Below, piece by piece: positions 10,407 through 21,823 of a stretch of DNA of 64,000 nt; position 1 is the first letter of the stretch, and every line of letters begins with the position of its first letter. The stretch comes from Nymphaea colorata (Eukaryota; Streptophyta; Magnoliopsida; Nymphaeales; Nymphaeaceae): the NCBI RefSeq assembly GCF_008831285.2, contig NC_045139.1, positions 17,218,354-17,282,353 of the forward strand. The letters run 5' to 3'. The notes beneath the pieces are model-generated. The model did no database searches. It saw nothing but the letters and a program-made list of their open reading frames with translations, and was not told the origin of the DNA. The position numbers were made by a program, and so were the translations under genes.

Positions 10407-10698
10407 TTAGCATCCACATGCTGTTGTCAACATGTCTTGCAGAGTGCTGAAAAACTGAAGGGCAATTAATGGTTGTACCATAAGTGCATGGAAGACATCT
10501 TGATCACTGCATGGAATCATTACACCATTGAGATGATTAAATCCACGCTCCTCTTCCGCTCTTGTTAACAAGATTTGAAAGGTTTGATTCTTCAAGTCGA
10601 AGTCAGAACAACAAAATGTTTTTTGGCTTTCGACTACAAAAGGAGGAATGTGACCCTTGGGAGTTCATAAAACTGACAAAGCAGAAAATTCTCATCAT
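10407..10698 (-). pseudogene. Decayed SAUR, duplicate of 870
   Basis: Carries the same N-terminal frameshift and altered core as the 870 pseudogene, and its 62-residue C-terminal frame reads the same. It was copied after it had decayed. Confidence 0.85.
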
Positions 10699-11344
10699 TT
10701 TGCATCACTTTGCTTCCAGCAATGACTAAACAACTTTTGCCTAGTGATGGAAGCAGACGACAAGGAACAAGTGCAAATAGTTTGTCCTACCACCTACCAA
10801 GTGTTACTTGAGTTATCTCCAGATGCTGCTGTTTACAGTTTGATTCTACAGAATTGGAACTAGAAAGGTAAATGTCGTGATATATTTAACTGTGGTATTG
10901 ATCTGGTTTTCTGCTGTCCACACGGCACCAGGTTTTCATAAATAGGTTTGTCCCCTCTTAAATTGCTTGTATCAACACTCGGGAAAGGTGGCAGGGTAAC
11001 ATGCAAGAGTTCAGATGGACATTCATTTGGTTGGCAAGATGGGCAGCAAGAAGGGCCCCTAAGTGGCTTGGGGGCAACCGTGCATGAAAAAGTATCACAT
11101 GCGTATGTAGAAACATGTCTCCTACATCAGCGAGCAAGTTGTTGCCATTGATTTTCTCATTGCACCTTATGCTCCATATAAGTTCAGCGGAATAAAAAAC
11201 TCGACTGATCGAAGTTAAATTTGCTCGATCATGACCAATTTCTTCTTCTCTCATTTGTTCCTCATTCTTGAAGACATCGCTCTGCAATTGCAGCAGTTGG
11301 TTCACGGTACAAATGCTGTTTGATGTACGTGCACTCGAACCGGT
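10699..11344. other. Spacer with a plus-strand SAUR-type promoter remnant
   Basis: Equivalent of 1162-1966 without the AT microsatellite. TGTCTC is retained near 11116. It also keeps about 25 bp near 11270-11295 that copy A has lost. Confidence 0.5.
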
Positions 11345-11419
11345 GGATCAGCTTCAGGAGTAGACATCCCCAATGGTCAATTTGTAGTCTACGTTGGAGA
11401 TGGTAGGAGCCATTTCTAG
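11345..11419 (+). pseudogene. SAUR core relic, plus strand (duplicate of 1967)
   Basis: Reads the same VDIPNGQFVVYVGDGRSHF stretch, followed by a stop. No other part of the gene is recognisable. Confidence 0.5.
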
Positions 11420-11754
11420 AGATGGAATTCAGTCCACTGAAAGGTACGCCCATCAACCCTGCTTCCTTCACTTTCCCACTGGGATTCTCCCAAGTCTTGC
11501 CTATCAATCAATGTTATGATGGTGATAATGCCCATAGCGTGTTCTCCCTATTGGAGACCTCGAAAGGATCTTACAGAGGCAAACAACCAAGTGTTGGCGT
11601 AGGTGCTCAATTTAGGTCTTACCAAGTGAACCACTGTCGAAACACTACAGAGGCTTCGAAGAAGACAAGTAATTTGCTTGATCCTAGTGTCTTGTGAACG
11701 CACGCGTGTGCATGTCAAAGACTTTATAGCTCTAGGCAGAAGTTCAGATTTTGG

Positions 11755-13640
11755 TTGCTGCCAATGATCGTCTATGAACTCAGTAATGGGCACGAGGCCA
11801 TTTGGGCATCGGTTTTCACGGGTTTAGTTTCTGTCTCTTCAATATGCAGTTCTTGTCCTGTAATTTTTGGGGGTCTTGTGCGCATTGTAGTGGAAAGGGA
11901 TCTGTATTTGATGGTTTGCGAGTTTAACCGGAAGGCAATCAACCGGAAGGCAATCACGGATTTGAATACCTTTTTGACAAATATGAGCAGAGCAAGTTGG
12001 CAGAAAGGTTAGCATGACTGTGACGATTTGAAATGCGAGCCTTAAATTTGCAAGAATCATTATGGGTTGGAAGCCTTTGCTCCTTGCATGTTGAATCTAA
12101 TAAGCTATGGAAAGGCCTCCACTGTACCTGCAGAGAACTAGGGTTCCAATTTGTGAAATTTTGTAGGGTTTATCTGCATCCAGATTTTCTGATGCATAGT
12201 CAACATGCTGATATGTGAGGGAGGATTGCGCAGAAGTAATAAGGAATGTATGGAAGTATCCCGCCACAGGCTGTAAGATGTTTCTTCTTATGCCGAAATT
12301 AGAGGATATTGAAAGACTATTATCTTTGTGGAATAAAAATGATGTTGCAATGTTTCCAACGAAATTTCAAAACCTAAGAAAGGAACGGATAAATTGCAAA
12401 ATGCCCATTAGTAGTTGCTAGCTTATGGTGATTTGAAGTATGTACTGCATGGAGAGCAGGAATTCGTTTCTTGGAACCAAAAGTCAAGAGTTGCGTGGCT
12501 TGTGGAAGGCGACAGAAATATGAAATTCATTCAAACGAAAAGAAAATTTCAGGATGGGTAAGAACTGAATCTCTACAGTGATTGCTGGCAGGGGCCCTGA
12601 CAAAATGTAGGAAAGACTGTTTTAATCTTTTTGAAAATTTCTTCATAGCTGCCATCCTGGATGAATCAGTGTCGGATGGGTGGAGGGATTCGAATCACCA
12701 ATACTGAAGATAACTCTTTAATGGCTCTGATACTGGGTAAAGGAAAAATCGAAACTACAATGTTTTGGATCCAGTGTGTTAAGGCCTTGGGATTGGACAG
12801 CTTCACTGCTGGTTTTTATATGCCTTACTGCGATTCGGTGGGCAGTAATGTTTGTGCAATGGTTAAAGATTATTTTCAAAACAAGGGAAATAGTTAACAA
12901 AATGAACTTGTCACTTAATTCTCATCCTAAAGTTTCAGGGAGCTGTTGATATGGTTTCTAGCCCATTTCTTCATGCAACTGCATGTATAGATTCATTTTC
13001 AAGGAAGGCATTCCATTCCTCAGCATTGATTCATGACCACTTTCTGTTGATGCATGAGTTGGTCATAGCATGAAGAAGTGCAGTGGAGCATTGCTATTCT
13101 TTAGCTCTTGCTTTTTATTGTGAAGTTGCTAATCTGGAAGTTGAAGTTTGAGAAAGCGACAGACAGTATCTAGTTTCTTATACTATCAGCTATCGAAAAT
13201 CTCTCCCCAATTCGTGCTTCGACGGGTATAAAACATCTATGATGATCAATGTGAATCAGTATTTGAAGGAGTTTTACTGGAAAGCAGCAGGTACGAAGGT
13301 TAATCTTTCCAAGTTATCTATTGCCTTGGTTGGGAGGAAGCGAATTACCTCTGCAATATTTAGGCTTTCTTCTATTTTGTGAAAACATGAGGAAGGTGCA
13401 CTTTGTTATAAATTTTCTTCCATCCTGCACAATTTGTTTGTTCAGTTCTTTACTTTTGGGCAGAGTCGGTTTGGAATCCCTACAGGGTTCATCTTGAAGA
13501 TTAAGAAGATGATGGCAAATTTTTTGTGGGGAGATATTGTAGTGTAGACTGCTTTTGGCTCTCTCCAAACACGGATAATAAAGTGGCCCAGGGAGACACC
13601 AGCCACCCCACCTTGTTTGTGCTCACCATCTTCTTCTGCT
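11755..13640 (+). mobile_element. Decayed LINE remnant, duplicate with deletions
   Basis: Shares the endonuclease-like, linker (from 12244) and WNQKSRVAWLVEGDRN (from 12472) segments with copy A. It preserves the start of the RT domain better: ALGLDSFTAGFY...VCAMVKDYF at 12783-12876, then PISSCNCMYRFI at about 12962-12997. The FDLSKAYDRV block is deleted, and a late-RT tail (KKMMANFLWGDI) lies near 13503-13540. No long intact frame remains. Confidence 0.75.
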
Positions 13641-15423
13641 CTTTGTCGAACTATTCACTAAATTTTTCCTCTTCCTTTTTTCGTCTTTTTCTCAGGACAA
13701 AAAGATGAAAATCCATTGAAGTTGGCAATTCATGAGTGTGCAAAGGACATACAATAGAATAGCCGGTTGAAGAACACCATGGACGGTACGTGTATATATA
13801 TACTCACACACACCAAAAAATATCATTTTTGATTTTTAGCAAGGTTTTTTTAGATATTTTTTGACAAAGTTGTTTTTCCCATAAATCTATTGAAATTAAA
13901 ATAAAAAATAAAAAATTGATGAAAATAAATAAAGGAAAAACTGTTAAAAAATAAAAAAACTAAGTAGAGTGATAAAAAAACATTTTAATAATGATAATAA
14001 ATAATTTATCATTCAGTTTAAATTCGATCAAATATGGCGATATTGATGTGAAAACGATAAAAAGCGGAAAAGAGGTGATGAGTTGGAAAGCGAAAAAAAA
14101 AATGATAAATGTGTCTTTCAGTTTTTTTTCTTTCAAAAGCCACGGTTTTTCATTTTGTCATTTTTGTTAATATGATTGTATTTAAGAGAAAGATGCAAAA
14201 CAACTTTTCTCATATCAATTGGCTATCTACTCGGCACACATTAGTGATTCATGAACCCCGCCAATGTTATTATGAAGGTCCTAGTCCATCCATCAATTGC
14301 CATCAGGATCATCACCGTGGTTTATCGCACTTGCATGCATGTAGGCTGTGCACTCTGAGGGGTGTACCGAGCGCAACCATGTGGCAAGGTGGTTTAACAT
14401 CCAGGTACTCAGTTTATCAATTTAAGAGAAATTTAGGATGCATGTAAAACAAAAGGTTAGGGCTTCATACTTCAACGACACATCTTTGGCTTTTTCTTCT
14501 TGTTAGTTTGAACTAGTTTTTATTTGTTCTTCAAATATACACAAAAGAACTTAGACTTCATTAAATGTATTAAGATATTTATTAGTTAAGTTTTAGTATA
14601 ACTAGAAATTAAATAGGTACAAGCGGACATGAGCTGATGCATGCAGTGGAGTGGCCAACTCTCCTTGGAGGACTCTTTCGTTTGGATCCCATTAGATTGA
14701 AACCCAACCTCAAGGCCATATTTGATAGCATCGGATTTGAGATCGGAGGGTGATTTTACATCCAGCTTAGGTTAAATCCACAACTTAAACAAACAGTGGA
14801 TTTTTCTAGTATCAACTACAGACCTCAGTTCTATGTCCTTATAAAAACCATGTAGTCCGAGAGGAGATCTATGGCTTTAAAACCATGTATCACCATATTT
14901 GGTTCTGCTATTGTTTCGGGTGAACCAGAACCAAACTCGATTCTGCTATGCTGATGGTGAAGTCTATGTATGCTGTTCAAGAAGAATACATAAACAACAT
15001 GGTGATATGAAATCGCCACGCGCAAATTCATCCGAAAATTGTTGTGAAGAAACTGATTTTTAACATCCATTTCTCCTTGAATCATGTGGCTCGTTTCGGA
15101 AAATCAAATTCAAATATTCATCTCTTATAAACAGTTGCGGTTCTCCTTGCCCAGAGCGGAGCATGTCCAAATTTACACCGCGGCAACGATGCCTTCGCGA
15201 TAGGCCTCAAATTTGGTGATGTTTGTTCGACTTGGTGACAGAGACACACACATTATGATAATGTGGTTAAAAGAAGAAGAGAGGAAGCGTTGAGGCTTAA
15301 AAATTTTCCAGATCATTGATTGCATTTCTATCTGTAATTTTCCAACAGTGGCACTTATAATTGATCTCTTATGTACATAAAGAGGAAAAATCAAATGACA
15401 AAATTGAGAGAGGATGGTTTCCT
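13641..15423. other. AT-rich spacer, including about 750 bp not found in copy A
   Basis: 13800-14100 is AT-rich and collinear with copy A. 14100-14880 is largely specific to copy B. From 14900 collinearity returns up to the class II SAUR. A 112-codon open frame at 14109-14447 resembles nothing I know and is not supported as a gene. Confidence 0.45.
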
Positions 15424-15681
15424 CTATGCGCATGACATTTGTGCAGTGAGTGCTTGGAAGGCATCTTCATTGCAGGGAATTGTGAGGCCACTGGGATGCT
15501 CAAAACCATACTCCTCTTCTGCTCTTTTCAGCAACGCTTGGAAGGTAGGATTCTTCAAGTAGGATGTCGGAATCACAAACCGCTTTCGGCTCTCACCGAC
15601 GTAGACCGCAAAGTGTCCCTTAGGAACAGCAGCTGCCTGTTTCTTAGCAAGAACTGACAGAGGCAGGCGAATGCTCATCAT
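15424..15681 (-). CDS. SAUR: SAUR family protein, class II
   Basis: Duplicate of the 5935 gene with one residue change (QMSCA in place of QMACA at the end). The start is fixed by the conserved MMSIRL. Its 3' flank has the same DST-like stretch and lacks the GGGATC hairpin. The plus-strand partner is also missing here. Confidence 0.93.
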   Translation of the reverse strand: MMSIRLPLSVLAKKQAAAVPKGHFAVYVGESRKRFVIPTSYLKNPTFQALLKRAEEEYGFEHPSGLTIPCNEDAFQALTAQMSCA

Positions 15682-15816
15682 TTTCTAATGGCTAACTTGA
15701 ATTAACAACGAAGGATGAAGAAGCTGACTATGTTTGGCAGGAAGCAGCAACTGAGTATGAGTGTTTTGAGGATTCTGAATGGTTGATTTGATGAACAAAG
15801 TTTGAAAGGGCAGCTT

Positions 15817-15857
15817 CATATATATAGAGAAACATAACAACTGCAAACCAAGAGACA
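15817..15857 (-). promoter_or_regulatory. TATA box and TGTCTC auxin-response motif
   Basis: The TATA motif is at 15817-15827 and TGTCTC at 15852-15857 (minus strand). The arrangement is identical to that at 6329-6368. Confidence 0.7.
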
Positions 15858-15879
15858 TGTTGCTGCTCAATCACATGGT

Positions 15880-17609
15880 TATCTATTGTACACCCACTTC
15901 ATGAATTGTCACATATGGTGCTGTTAATCTTCAACAGCGATTCACTATCCATGATTGAGTTAGGTGGCCCTTTCTGCTATCACTGCCTGACATCCAGAAC
16001 TTTGGCACGTTGGATGTCTATATCAAGCTTTGACGCGCTCAACTTGCCATTACCTATAGGCTTCCTAAGCCTACCATCATTATGCCCCACAATAATCGCA
16101 ACAGCCAGGTTGTTGCTACAGTGCTTTTCTTCCACTTCTGTTCTACATAATGCAGATCAAAGAACTTACTGAAAACCAGAATACCAGTTTACATTTCCCA
16201 GTTACTGTAACTTAAAGCAGTCACAAAAAATCCTGTGAAAAATCTTTTTCAATTGCCATGTAATTATTGTGAAATGCAATAAAATATATATCTATAAATA
16301 AAATTCATTTTTTAACAAAGGGAAAAGGTATATATTGGGTGATACATACTCATAAAAGCAGAGAGTTTTAAATTTTCAACAAGGCATGTGATGGTTGCCT
16401 GACAACAATCTGTAAACTTGTTCAGTTGCTTCATACCATTATGTTAGTAGGGGGCCCATTTTAAAGAAGATGCGGCCCTCGCCCTACAAGAAAGCAATCA
16501 ATACTTAAGCTGTGGACTGGATTTTGGATATCCCACAGTTTCGCAGGCTTATCTCAGCGGAAGTTCAATCAGATACAGTACTGGCCATAAACTGGAGAAA
16601 GGACTGACATCAGGACTGTTATTGAGAGCCCAATATGAACCCATGTGCCCTTTTCAAGATCATTTCTTTGTCAGGTTGCTCATAAATGTATAATTTATAC
16701 TTAAATTCTCATGGTTTTCAGAATCAATTACCATAGGGTACTTACTGCAGAATCCTTCTGTAATGAAATTACAAGCTCACACTGTATGGTACCTAGGATG
16801 CAAATCCCAACTTTTCTGGGTACTGTTTCTGGGTGGTTCAGTTCTGCTGAAGCCCAACCTGGTCCACTCAGATCAAGAGTCTGTGACATAAAAACAATAT
16901 AGTGATATTGGAACCGTGTTTAAAACCAAAAAGAGTAGTCGGTTAAGGAAAATAAATTAATGGATTGAGAACCCATCATGTATTAGAATCACAAACTTGT
17001 GTTCATAAGGGTACTTATTCAAAATTTTCCTGAAATTCACCTTTCCCCCCTCCACACTGATGATGCGCAAATGTTGATACAAAACAAACAAAAACAAATC
17101 TAAAAGTGCTACGCAACACATCGTGGCCAAATCCATTCCTCAAACAGATCTACGTGACGGTGGTTGAGCTGCAGCCCATTTATTGTCTATTTATTTTGTG
17201 AAGTTGCTCTGCTTCATGATCAGGAAGAAGATTCGCTGAGCAGGCTGCGGTACTACCAGTACTGCTAAAAGATCGACCTATTGGTTCTTCAAAATGTTTC
17301 GCCTTCGACACTGGGGATGAAAATACTGCAAGATAGTTCAGCTTTGGATTTCCCTGGACTGCTTTACAAGAAATATATGTTGTATCGCCATCGAGTCGTC
17401 CATTCTAATTTCTAAGGTCTGCCAGCATCGTGATCGTATACTTTGCATGATGTACAAGTGAAGTGGAGAGAGAGAGACAGAGAGAGAGAGAACTTTGTGA
17501 AAAGAAATTGTATTAATTTTTGTGATTGGTAATGATGGGATTTTGATCCCTTTATATACAGAACAATATATTCAGCTCTAAACCAAAATTGGGTGATGAT
17601 TTGCTTCCT
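15880..17609. other. Palindrome left arm, 3'-distal module and tail-to-tail spacer
   Basis: 15880-16200 is a left palindrome arm. 16560-16890 is the module found downstream of plus-strand SAURs at 23260, 31150, 38240 and 51430. 16890-17450 is the spacer that precedes class I 3' ends. The plus-strand SAUR that should lie between the first two is missing. Confidence 0.55.
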
Positions 17610-17867
17610 CTATGCGCATGCCATTTGTGCTGTGAATGATTGGAAGACGTCTTCATTGCATGGAATTGTGAGGCCACTGTGATGCTCGAAACCGAACTCC
17701 TCTTCTGCTTTTCTTAGCAATGATTGGAAGGTAGGATTCTTCAAGTAGGATGTTGGAATCACAAACCGCTTTCGGCTCTCACCCACATACACTGCAAAAT
17801 GCCCCTTAGGGACGCCAGCTGCCTGCTTCTTGGCAAGAATTGAAAGAGGAAGGCGAATGCTCATCAT
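17610..17867 (-). CDS. SAUR: SAUR family protein, class I
   Basis: Duplicate of the 7548 gene with A49S (TFQSLLRK). The longer upstream frame of the 7548 copy is closed here, which supports the MMSIRL start for both. The TATA motif CTATAAATAC is at 18014-18023. The 3' hairpin is at 17537-17550. Confidence 0.93.
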   Translation of the reverse strand: MMSIRLPLSILAKKQAAGVPKGHFAVYVGESRKRFVIPTSYLKNPTFQSLLRKAEEEFGFEHHSGLTIPCNEDVFQSFTAQMACA

Positions 17868-18029
17868 CTTGTTGTGCTTAGCTTGAAACAGTGAACCTTT
17901 AGCTTTGCCTTGTGAGGGATGAAGAAGATGAAAAGGACTAGGAATATGCAGCTTGAGTATGAGGAATACTGAGACTCGGTGATTTGATGAGCAAAGTCTG
18001 GAGACTCTGCTATGTATTTATAGAAAGAG

Positions 18030-18584
18030 CAATACAGGTAGTCCTACAGACATGTTACCCCTAAATCACATGCTTGTCAATTGCATGTTCCCCTTGACTT
18101 GACCCACATGGTCATGTCCCGTTCGCTAGTGATTTATAGGCCCACGCTCCCGACTTTGGTTGAGCAGTTCTGGTTGTAAAGCGAAACAAAGACCACAGTT
18201 TATAGCACACTGCTTGTCTAGAAGTAGTTTCTACTTGATATAATTTTGTCTATTTCTGAAACATCTCCTGTTCTACAGCTTCCATGTCCCGATTCACCAT
18301 GTACCATGAGAACTGCAAAGTCAATATCGGCTTTCTCGTTTAACTTTTATCTGTTTCACAGAGTAACAGAGTTCGGCACAACTTCACGGCCACCTAAATA
18401 TTTTATAGCAGTTAATAATTCCTTCAACCTCAACTTACATTTCATTAAAACAGATTCAAGATTCCACACAACCAATAAAATTACGGCTGTAATAGTTGTG
18501 CTATAAGCAGTGGGCTAGTGGTAAATCCTCTTTGAGGGTCGAGAGGAATCGTTGTAGTCATGGTTTCCTGGCACTTTGTTCCCA
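18030..18584. repeat. Class I upstream spacer module
   Basis: Same module as 7980-8520, 24900-25480, 32950-33500, 39490-39960 and 45000-45530. It ends abruptly at CTGGCACTTTGTTCCC, where the palindrome arm begins. Confidence 0.65.
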
Positions 18585-18943
18585 TATCATGAATTGACAC
18601 ATGGTGTTGTTCTCCTCACCAGTGATTCATATGTCCGTACCAAGATCGAGTTAAGTGGTCATATTTGCTGTAACTATGGACAGCCAAAACACTAGCATGT
18701 TAGATTCTAGCATGCGCCTTTTACCCGGACAACTTGCCATTACCTCTGCCACATTTTTGTGCGGCGGACAATATGTAAGCTCAAGAAACCATAGTCGATG
18801 GCAAGTTGTGCGGGTAATGCTTGTTCCAGGCATCCAACGTGCTATTGTCTTAGCTGTTCCATAGTCGTAGCAACTAGGGCCACTTCGCTCAATTTTTGGT
18901 AGGGCCATATGAATCACTGGTGAGGAGAACAACACTATATGTG
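18585..18943. repeat. Imperfect inverted repeat (divergent SAUR promoter palindrome)
   Basis: The left arm (about 18590-18750) and right arm (about 18790-18943) are reverse complements carrying CACTGGTGAGGAGAACAACA, CATATGAATCAC and GGCAAGTTGT-type blocks. The centre is near 18770. The right arm is interrupted by the TRIM element at 18944. The minus-strand gene that normally flanks the left arm has been deleted. Confidence 0.75.
18939..18943. repeat. Target-site duplication, left (ATGTG)
   Basis: Five bases repeated exactly at 19402-19406 on the other side of the element. Confidence 0.85.
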
Positions 18944-19401
18944 TGTAACACCCCAGAAGTTTAGTCCCGTATCGAAGATTGTGAGGAATCTTCAAGGGCT
19001 TATAATGGGAGGCTATTAATGAGATGATTGTCCTGGTTCCTAGCCTTTTTAGGATTGGAACCGAAACTGCTAGGGGACGGGTTGGGATCCGTCGAACCAG
19101 GGGCCCGAGCCCGGGAGTGGGTCGGGTTGTTATAGTGGTATCAGAGCAGTTTCAACACTCGGCCTTGGGGTCCCACACGCGCGGACGCGTGTGCTTTAAG
19201 GGGGGTGGATTGTAACACCCCAGAAGTTTAGTCCCGTATCGAAGATTGTGAGGAATCTTCAAGGGCTTATAATGGGAGGCTATTAATGAGATGATTGTCC
19301 TGGTTCCTAGCCTTTTTAGGATTGGAACCGAAACTGCTAGGGGACGGGTTGGGATCCGTCGAACCAGGGGCCCGAGCCCGGGAGTGGGTCGGGTTGTTAT
19401 A
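18944..19401 (+). mobile_element. Complete TRIM (miniature LTR retrotransposon)
   Basis: Two 191-bp direct repeats (18944-19134 and 19211-19401) start TGTAACACCCC and end GTTGTTATA. They appear identical base for base. The 76-bp interior begins with TGGTATCAGAGC (19136-19147), the plant initiator-Met-tRNA primer-binding site, and ends with a purine run AAGGGGGGTGGA before the 3' LTR. It has no coding capacity. The element is flanked by ATGTG on both sides. Identical LTRs imply a recent insertion, mobilised by another element's proteins. Confidence 0.93.
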
Positions 19402-19406
19402 ATGTG
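19402..19406. repeat. Target-site duplication, right (ATGTG)
   Basis: Matches 18939-18943. Removing the element restores a palindrome-arm sequence like that at 30405-30425. Confidence 0.85.
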
Positions 19407-19458
19407 TCAATTCATGATGTGGGTGTAGAATAGACACCCATGTGATTTAGCAGCAATA

Positions 19459-19500
19459 TGTCTCTTAGATTGCAGTTGTTATCTTCATCTATATATATAG
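19459..19500 (+). promoter_or_regulatory. TGTCTC auxin-response motif and TATA box
   Basis: TGTCTC at 19459-19464 and TATATATATAG at 19490-19500, about 145 bp upstream of the ATG. Confidence 0.7.
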
Positions 19501-19644
19501 AGCATTGCCTTCAAACTGTGTTCATCGAATCAGCTGTTCAGAATCCTCAACATACTCATACTCACCATACCAATCGCAATCATCTTCTTCATCCTTCAGA
19601 AGGAAAACTCGCTTGGTTTGCTGGTTCAAGTTAGCTGTTGAAAG

Positions 19645-19902
19645 ATGATGAGCATTCGCCTGCCTCTGTCAGTTCTTGCCAAGAAACAGGTAGCTAGTGT
19701 CCCTAAGGGGCATTTTGCTGTCTATGTCGGTGATAGCCGGAAGCGGTTTGTGATTCCAACGTCCTACTTGAAGAATCCTACCTTCCAAGCATTGCTAAGA
19801 AGGGCAGAAGAGGAGTTTGGTTTTGAGCATCACAGTGGCCTCACAATTCCGTGCAATGAAGATGCCTTCCGAGCACTCACATCACAAATGGCATGTGCAT
19901 AG
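19645..19902 (+). CDS. SAUR: SAUR family protein, plus-strand class
   Basis: 85 residues reading SVLAKKQVASVPKGHF with GDSRKRF and AFRALTSQMACA. The frame upstream of MMSIRL is closed, which fixes the start. The 3' hairpin GGGATCAAAGTCCC is at 19954-19967, followed by an ATTACAAATAGAAATAC stretch resembling a DST element. The TRIM lies 243 bp upstream, just outside the TGTCTC/TATA block, and could affect expression. Confidence 0.93.
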   Translation: MMSIRLPLSVLAKKQVASVPKGHFAVYVGDSRKRFVIPTSYLKNPTFQALLRRAEEEFGFEHHSGLTIPCNEDAFRALTSQMACA

Positions 19903-19969
19903 AGGAAACCAACTAAAAATCAATTTTGTCTTCTTCTCCCTTTGTGTATATATGGGATCAAAGTCCCAA

Positions 19970-21250
19970 CTGTTACCAAATTACAAATAGAAATACAATC
20001 AGTTAGCAAAAATTTATATCCTCAGCACTTTTTATCTCTCTGCTTTTTAACCACTTTATGCTAAGCAGTCTGTTTGTGTGCGTCACTTCACCAAGAAATG
20101 AAACATCATAAATTTGAGGCCTATTGCAAATGTATCCATGCCACAATGCTAACTTTGGATATGCTTCCCTTTGGCCAAGGCAACCTCAAATATTTACAAC
20201 AGATTAAGTTTGGATTTGATTTCAGCAAATGAGTCGATTTTTTGAATAAATAAGGATATTGAAAATAATTTTCTTAATAATCAATTGTTGGCTGAATTTG
20301 ACGTGGTGCTTTAATCTCACCATGCTTATGTACTCTATTTCCACAGAATAGACAGATCGGTACTGTAACAGTTCCCTCAGCTACACCAAAGCATTCGTAT
20401 GATTCGAATATTTTGTGAAAGGCAATGCTGCTGAATTGATCTACTGATTCATAATTCTTTAATTGATTCATTTCTGTTGTTTTTCATAAGTAATTAGCAT
20501 TCTCATTTTCTGTAAAAGCAAATATGGAAAAGTGGCAGTGCTTTGGCTAACAGGAAACCATAGCAAAGAAGAACGGCCCAAGGAAGCCAAAAGTAAGCAA
20601 CCAAAAACAAGAACCAGAATGAGAAGTGGTGAGTTGAGGCAAATGAATTGATGGATTGAGATCCTATCATGCATTGGAAATGGATGCGTTCAGTTGCTCA
20701 GAGAAAACCCTTTTGCTGGCAATTTGAAGATTGATTGTAATTTCATCTGAAATGAAAGCTTTATTGCTCCAAGAAAGCATTCCTATCACTTTTCAGCGAT
20801 TTTTTTTTGCATAAAGAAGATCAGGAGTTTATTATATATTTAATTTTAAAATAGATGTTCTTAGAATTTGATAACAAAATTGTGATTTTCATTTGATACA
20901 TCTGAACATGGGAACTCATCCAAGCAGTTAGATTAAAAAAAATACTTAAAAATGCTGCACATCATGGCCAAATCTAAGATATATATATATATATATATAT
21001 ATATTTCTGGTTCCCAAGAGGTCTATATTTCGCTACTGCACGGCAATCTATTTATTTTGTGCAGCTGCGTCATCATCTGGAAGATCTCTTAAGTAGGCTG
21101 ATATGATGCCGTACACTACCAATACTGCAAAGATTCCACACCGGCACGGAAAATGTCGTATCGCCATTGTGCCATCCATTGTAAGATCTATCAAGATTGT
21201 TATTGATTTGCTTGATGTATGAACGAGGTAGAGGATGTGGATGTGCGTGC

Positions 21251-21296
<46 letters not shown>

Positions 21297-21411
21297 TTTT
21301 TGGAAGAAATTGTATTGATTTTTGTGATTGGTAAGGATGGGAATTTTATCCCTTTATATACAGAACAATATATTCAGCTCTGAACCAAAATTGGGTCACG
21401 ATTTGCTTCCT
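19970..21411. other. Tail-to-tail spacer between a plus-strand and a class I SAUR
   Basis: Includes a module with a minus-strand hydrophobic open frame (20468-20674), repeated at 28360, 31632, 52108 and 55350. An AT tract lies at about 20981-21003. A GT run followed by a GA run lies at about 21249-21296, just before the class I 3' flank. Confidence 0.5.
21249..21296. repeat. Compound (GT)n(GA)n microsatellite
   Basis: A GT run passes directly into a GA run. Plus-strand SAUR 3' flanks tend to have GT and class I flanks GA. Confidence 0.9.
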
Positions 21412-21669
21412 CTATGCACATGCCATTTGTGCTGTGAATGATTGGAAGACGTCTTCATTGCATGGAATTGTGAGGCCACTGTGATGCTCGAAACCGAACT
21501 CCTCTTCTGCTTTTCTTAGCAATGCTTGGAAGGTAGGATTCTTCAAGTAGGATGTTGGAATCACAAAGCGCTTCCAGCTCTCACCGACGTAAACTGCAAA
21601 ATGCCCCTTAGGGACGCCAGCTGCGTGCTTCTTGGCAAGAATTGAAAGAGGCAGGCGAATGCTCATCAT
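21412..21669 (-). CDS. SAUR: SAUR family protein, class I
   Basis: 85 residues with two changes from the 213 protein in basic or conserved spots: Q15H (AKKHAAG) and R32W (ESWKRF). R32W alters the RKR basic patch. The TATA motif is at 21814-21823. The 3' hairpin variant GGGAATTTTATCCC is at 21339-21352. It is head-to-head with the gene at 22782. Confidence 0.92.
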   Translation of the reverse strand: MMSIRLPLSILAKKHAAGVPKGHFAVYVGESWKRFVIPTSYLKNPTFQALLRKAEEEFGFEHHSGLTIPCNEDVFQSFTAQMACA

Positions 21670-21823
21670 CTTGTTGTGCTTATCTTGGAGTAGTGATCTT
21701 CTAGCTTTGCCTCGTGAAAGGATGAGGAGAAGAAAAGAAACAGGAATATGCAGCTTGAGTATGAGTATTGAAACTCGGTGATTTGCTGAGCAAAAGTCTG
21801 AAGGCTCTGCTCTGTATATATAG

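Larger units (their letters stand above)
9518..18750. repeat. Segmental duplication, copy B
   Basis: Collinear with 1-8690 at high identity. Gene pairs between the copies are 213/9750, 870/10407, 5935/15424 and 7548/17610. Differences are mostly indels: B lost LINE segments and an AT tract, and A lost about 620 bp. The two copies differ strongly in one stretch (5230-5460 against 14100-14900). Confidence 0.9.

Noticed and set aside
18944..19401. Cassandra-type TRIM carrying a 5S rRNA promoter.
   Set aside because: The LTRs show no 5S-like internal promoter sequence, so only the general TRIM call is made.
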